64,000 nt of DNA from Chinchilla lanigera (lineage: Eukaryota; Chordata; Mammalia; Rodentia; Chinchillidae), in NCBI RefSeq assembly GCF_000276665.1, contig NW_004955465.1, positions 6,085,303 to 6,149,302 of the forward strand, written 5' to 3'. Positions 60,549 to 64,000 of this stretch are shown here, in pieces. The notes below the pieces were generated by a model. The model saw only the letters and a list, made by a program, of their open reading frames with translations, had not been told where the DNA came from and searched no databases. Position numbers and translations under genes: made by a program. The stretch's first letter is position 1, and each line of letters begins with the position of its first letter.

Positions 60549-61384
60549 CCTGACTGTACCATGTCATGGCACATCTAAGGTGAAGCTAAAATCATAGTAC
60601 CTGCAGGTTTTACATCCAGATTCAACCAGGAGCGGAGAGAATACTGCATCTGCACTCAGAGTGTATGTACTTTTTTTTGTCATTATTCCCTAAACAACAC
60701 AGAGCACTATTCACATAGTATTTACCTTGTCTCGGGTATTATAAGTAAACTAAGGCAATCTGAAGTAGATAGGAGGATATGTAGTTAAATGCAAATTCTA
60801 GGCCATTTTATATAAGGGACTTGGGCAACCGTGAATTTTGGTGTCTAGTGGGGTCCTGGAACCAGTGTTCCTCAGACACCAAGGGAAAAAGATATTGGAC
60901 AGCCCACATGTTTGAGGAACTGGACTATGAGCTTGGAGAAGCACAGAGACCTGAGGGAGCCCGTACCTGTCCTCAGAGCGTACATTACCTTTTTGGAGAA
61001 ATAGGACATGGATGTGAGAGAAAATAATCCGTGAGGCCAGAAGATGACTAAACACTGAGTAGGTACCAGAGGTGATGGGAACACAGGCGGCGCCTGCCTT
61101 GAAAAGGCAAGAGAAAGACCAGGCAGCATGGGGTGGGGGCAGGGTGCCAGATCTAATTCAAACTGTGCCTCCAGCCGGAGAATTTGGGAAGGTCACGTCA
61201 TAGAACAGTTGACAAGATTATGGCAAGCTGCCCTCAGTCTGAAACTCTAAGATTAGAACATCGGTTCCAATTTCTTCCTTCAAGTCGGGCCTGACACACT
61301 CTTCAAGACACTGGCAAATTTACAATTACAGTTCCAGTGGCTAGGAAGGAGGCCTGGGTCTGCTTATTTAGAGAAAGGGTCCAA
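60549..61384. other. Unassigned intron
   Basis: No gene or repeat is recognised. Confidence 0.35.
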
Positions 61385-61545
61385 GCATGGGGTCTGGAGT
61401 CCAAGACACCAGGACCTGTTCCTGGGCTCTGCACTGCCGGCTGAGTGACCATCGGCAAGGCAGTGCAGTTCTTTAAAGCCTCAGCTCCCTGATCTGTAAA
61501 ACAGAGATAACCGCAAGCACCTTAAAAATTGAGGAAATTAAATCA
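61385..61545 (+). mobile_element. MIR
   Basis: GGGGTCTGGAGTCCAAGACA, GGGCTCTGCACTGCCGGCTG, AGTGACCATCGGCAAGGCAG and CTCAGCTCCCTGATCTGTAA with ACAGAGATAA follow the MIR consensus from its central core. Confidence 0.85.
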
Positions 61546-61559
61546 GCACATTAACACAT

Positions 61560-61787
61560 TCACAATGGGGCCGTATATAGATGGCTGTGCCGTCAGGTGG
61601 CTTGTACCATCCAATGGGACTGTCCCATGCCTCCCGATGGGACACTCATGCCTGTACCGCTGGTGGTCAAGCCAGTGGGAATGTGTTAAACAGACAGAGC
61701 ACGATGGTTTTTGCATAACAAGCACGCACTACCTGCTAGATGTTAAGAACATTTGTGTTTTAATGTCACAGGCACATTTTTCTCTGT
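61560..61787. other. Unassigned stretch, likely repeat
   Basis: No gene is seen. It contains a perfect hairpin ATGGGAC-T-GTCCCAT at 61614-61628, and the GATGGGACACTC after it partly repeats the motif. Family unknown. Confidence 0.4.
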
Positions 61788-62007
61788 ACAGTTTGAGCAT
61801 GCAAAATCGGAACATCCAAAATCCGACATGCTCCAAAATCGAGAACTGTTTCAGAGCTGACATGATGCTCAAAAGTTTCAAAATAAAATCAAGTTCTGCA
61901 TTTTGGAGCCACCCGTCAAGTCTATGCAAAATATTCACAAATCTGAAAACCTGAAATCTGGAAAAACTCCTAGTCCCAAGCATTTCAGATGAGGGACCCT
62001 CAACCTA
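61788..62007. mobile_element. Tigger-like MER element, copy C
   Basis: The best preserved of three copies. Left end GTTTGAGCATGCAAAATCGG, then ATGCTCCAAAATCGAGAACT, CAGAGCTGACATGATGCTCA; right end CTAGTCCCAAGCATTTCAGA with TGAGGGACCCTCAACC. The ends are inverted relative to each other. It is too short for a transposase. Confidence 0.75.
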
Positions 62008-64000
62008 AATGTACTTTTACCCTGTGTGCTCTTGGGGCCTTGAGACGAGGGTACTAAAAAACCTGCCGAGTCTATCACACACCTCCCCACAGCTTCGCTC
62101 AGTCAGGAAACAGCTATTTAAAATAATTTGCAAATGCCGTCTATGCCTTCCCCAAGGTGACACACCTCTGATGAGGATGTCCCCAGACTTCTGAAAGAAC
62201 AGGTAATGTTCCTTATATAACAGTTACCACTACGCATTCTGAGAAAGGGAGGGGGTCAGTGTTGTCCCTACCTAGCGGTGTACAAGTCAAAGAAAACATG
62301 AGCCGGCTCCACGAAGCGGCAGTGTCTCAGGCGGGGCCCTCCTGAACGTCCCTGGAGTCCCCGCCACCTCTTAAGCAAGCACCCCAGGGGAAGGCCGCTC
62401 CCCAAACAGTCCCAGCTCCAAATAGAAAGGTGTGTTTGCACGAGGACTAATTTGGTAGTTCTGGTGTGTTTACGAGGGTTTTATATTTTCCTTTTAACTT
62501 TTTCTCCCGTTTATTATTTTTTTAATGATGCCAGAAAGATAGACATCTGCATTTGGTTTGTGCCTTTCTGGTTTAATGTTCACTGTTCCCCAGCTTTTGC
62601 CTTTGGCATCCCCCACCCCAAAGCTGCAGATCCCAGCAGTCTTCTAAGGAGCAAGCTCTAGGGTGCGGAAGATGACAGTCTCGGTAAAGCATGAACTCAT
62701 GGGCCGCATGTCTGATTTTTAAAGCCACGGTGATTAAAGCTGTCTTTAGCCCACACTTGCTTGCCTGGATGGCAGCCGGTTTGAAGCACGTATGTGTGTG
62801 GGGGGGTGCATGCATGAGCGGTACACACACACACAGCGTGCTGAGGTGCAAGGCCACCTGCTAGCACCCACGCCTGACTCGGCCAGCATTTCCATCTCCC
62901 TTTACTTCACCTTGTCTGTGGACCCAGGGGACACCTGCCAGCCCCAAGGGTAGCCTTTGGCGCTGGAAGAGTTCCTTCTTGAATCATGGCATAGGAAGAG
63001 CTGCACCTCCCTGCTGGAAGGCTCAGGAAGGACTCTTTCTAGAAAGATGAGGAGACATTCCTAGCTCTGCCCAATGAATGCTTCCCCATAATGCCCTCCC
63101 CATTAGCTGGTAAGGTGAGCACTTCATCTTCAGGGATCAAGTTCGGGCTAGGTGTGAGTGGCAGCCAGACTGCATTCTGGAAGACTCAAGCCCCACTCTA
63201 CTCTGCGTCCTTTTTCACCCTCTCCCTTCTCCTCACTTGTGAAGTGCGACACAAGAATGCACAACTTCCCAGATCAACAAAAATGTTGGTGTAAAATATA
63301 TTATCTAAAAGTATTTACACTTAGTACCTTAATTTAAAAGCCACCCATGGTGAAGTCAAATTGGTGAATGGGACAAGAGAACAAGTTTTGGGGAGCAAGC
63401 GTCTGAGGAAGCAGCCCTAGGGACTGGAGAGTCAATGGGCACCAGGAACCTCTTCATCCTGCAAGACTAGCTATGAGGTGAGGACCCCCTGCGGGGTCAG
63501 GAATGGCTCCTCAGGTACCACCGTGCTGCCCAGGGCCCACGTTCTTTCATTCCAAGCTCGTGAGCTAGTATTATAAAGGAAAGGAAGGGGGGAAATGCCA
63601 TCATTTTTAAAAATGAAAAATACAGCAGTAGTCCTTAGAATTTCACATGCCAGTTAATGTGAAAAGAGTTAAAAACTCTCGCAGTCAATAAATCTCAACT
63701 GTTTAGAATCTTTTTGGAAAAGAAGAAAAAAAAAAAACTATAATCCCTATGAACACCATCACGGTAGTTTTTCAGCGCACATTTTGGAAAATGACAAATT
63801 GAAGAAACTGTTTGGGCCCTGTGTGTTGACATCTTTCTCTTCATTGGTCACATAGGAACTGCTGTCACCAGGCAACTATGCCGTGGTGCCCCAGGTGGCC
63901 CTGCAGAGGGAAGGAGATGGCTCGACTCCCACTGAGAGAAGGCAGGCGGACTTCTGGTCTCACGATGGCCCCAGCGCTTGGCATGCACTGGTATCAAGGC
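62008..64000. other. Unassigned intron to window end
   Basis: No gene is seen. A TG/CA-rich patch with a G run lies at 62792-62836 and an A run at 63725-63737. No BMP6 exon 1 sequence was found. Confidence 0.4.

Noticed and set aside
63820..64000. Possible exon at the right end (TTGGTCACATAG before GAACTGCTGTC)
   Set aside because: It resembles a plus-strand acceptor, but BMP6 is on the minus strand, and no recognisable protein or donor follows within the window.

Overview
The window is mammalian nuclear DNA, almost certainly rodent. It holds one recognisable coding exon and is otherwise intron packed with interspersed repeats. The exon (843-1035, minus strand) encodes 63 complete codons plus two split codons of the BMP6 prodomain and has a canonical acceptor and donor. 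BMP6 therefore runs right to left: 1-842 is the start of intron 2, and 1036-64000 is the part of intron 1 next to exon 2. No exon 1, signal peptide or mature ligand domain is present. BMP6 intron 1 is known to be very long in mammals, so about 63 kb of intron without another exon is expected.

The rodent call rests on the SINEs. There are tRNA-Ala-like ID elements, B1-type 7SL-derived elements with an internal duplication in the right half, and composite B1-ID dimers. The internally duplicated B1 plus the ID sequence type suggest a non-murid member of the mouse-related clade. A beaver-like animal is my best guess, but this is inference. Older layers shared by placental mammals are L2, MIR, MER5A-like and Tigger-like DNA transposons, L1M-type LINE ends, MaLR LTRs and an MLT2-like ERVL LTR.

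Layout: 0-5 kb holds the exon, an L1 3' end, a B1-ID dimer, an ID, a polypurine tract and a large GGAT microsatellite. 5-18 kb holds MaLR-type LTRs in both orientations, L1 ends, young ID insertions and a GC/CpG-rich block at 14.0-14.3 kb. 18-27 kb is relatively repeat-poor, with one L2 interrupted by a DNA transposon and a candidate regulatory stretch near 19.7 kb. 27-38 kb has a degenerate four-unit tandem array (about 100-bp units), MaLR LTRs, MER5A and IDs. 38-48 kb has L2 copies, a 17-bp minisatellite and a 160-bp block present twice. 48-58 kb has an AT-rich palindromic tract and LTRs. 58-62 kb has a CpG-island-like block at 59.3-59.6 kb, nested MIR and Tigger-like copies, and B1/ID elements.

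I found no convincing second protein-coding gene, functional RNA gene, CRISPR array or prokaryote-type system. The most useful leads are the CpG-island-like block at 59.3 kb (possible intronic promoter or enhancer), the second GC-rich block at 14.0 kb, the tandem array at 28.0 kb and the duplicated block at 41.6/44.0 kb. All repeat family names come from reading motifs by eye, not from a database search, so boundaries are approximate unless a target-site duplication is given.
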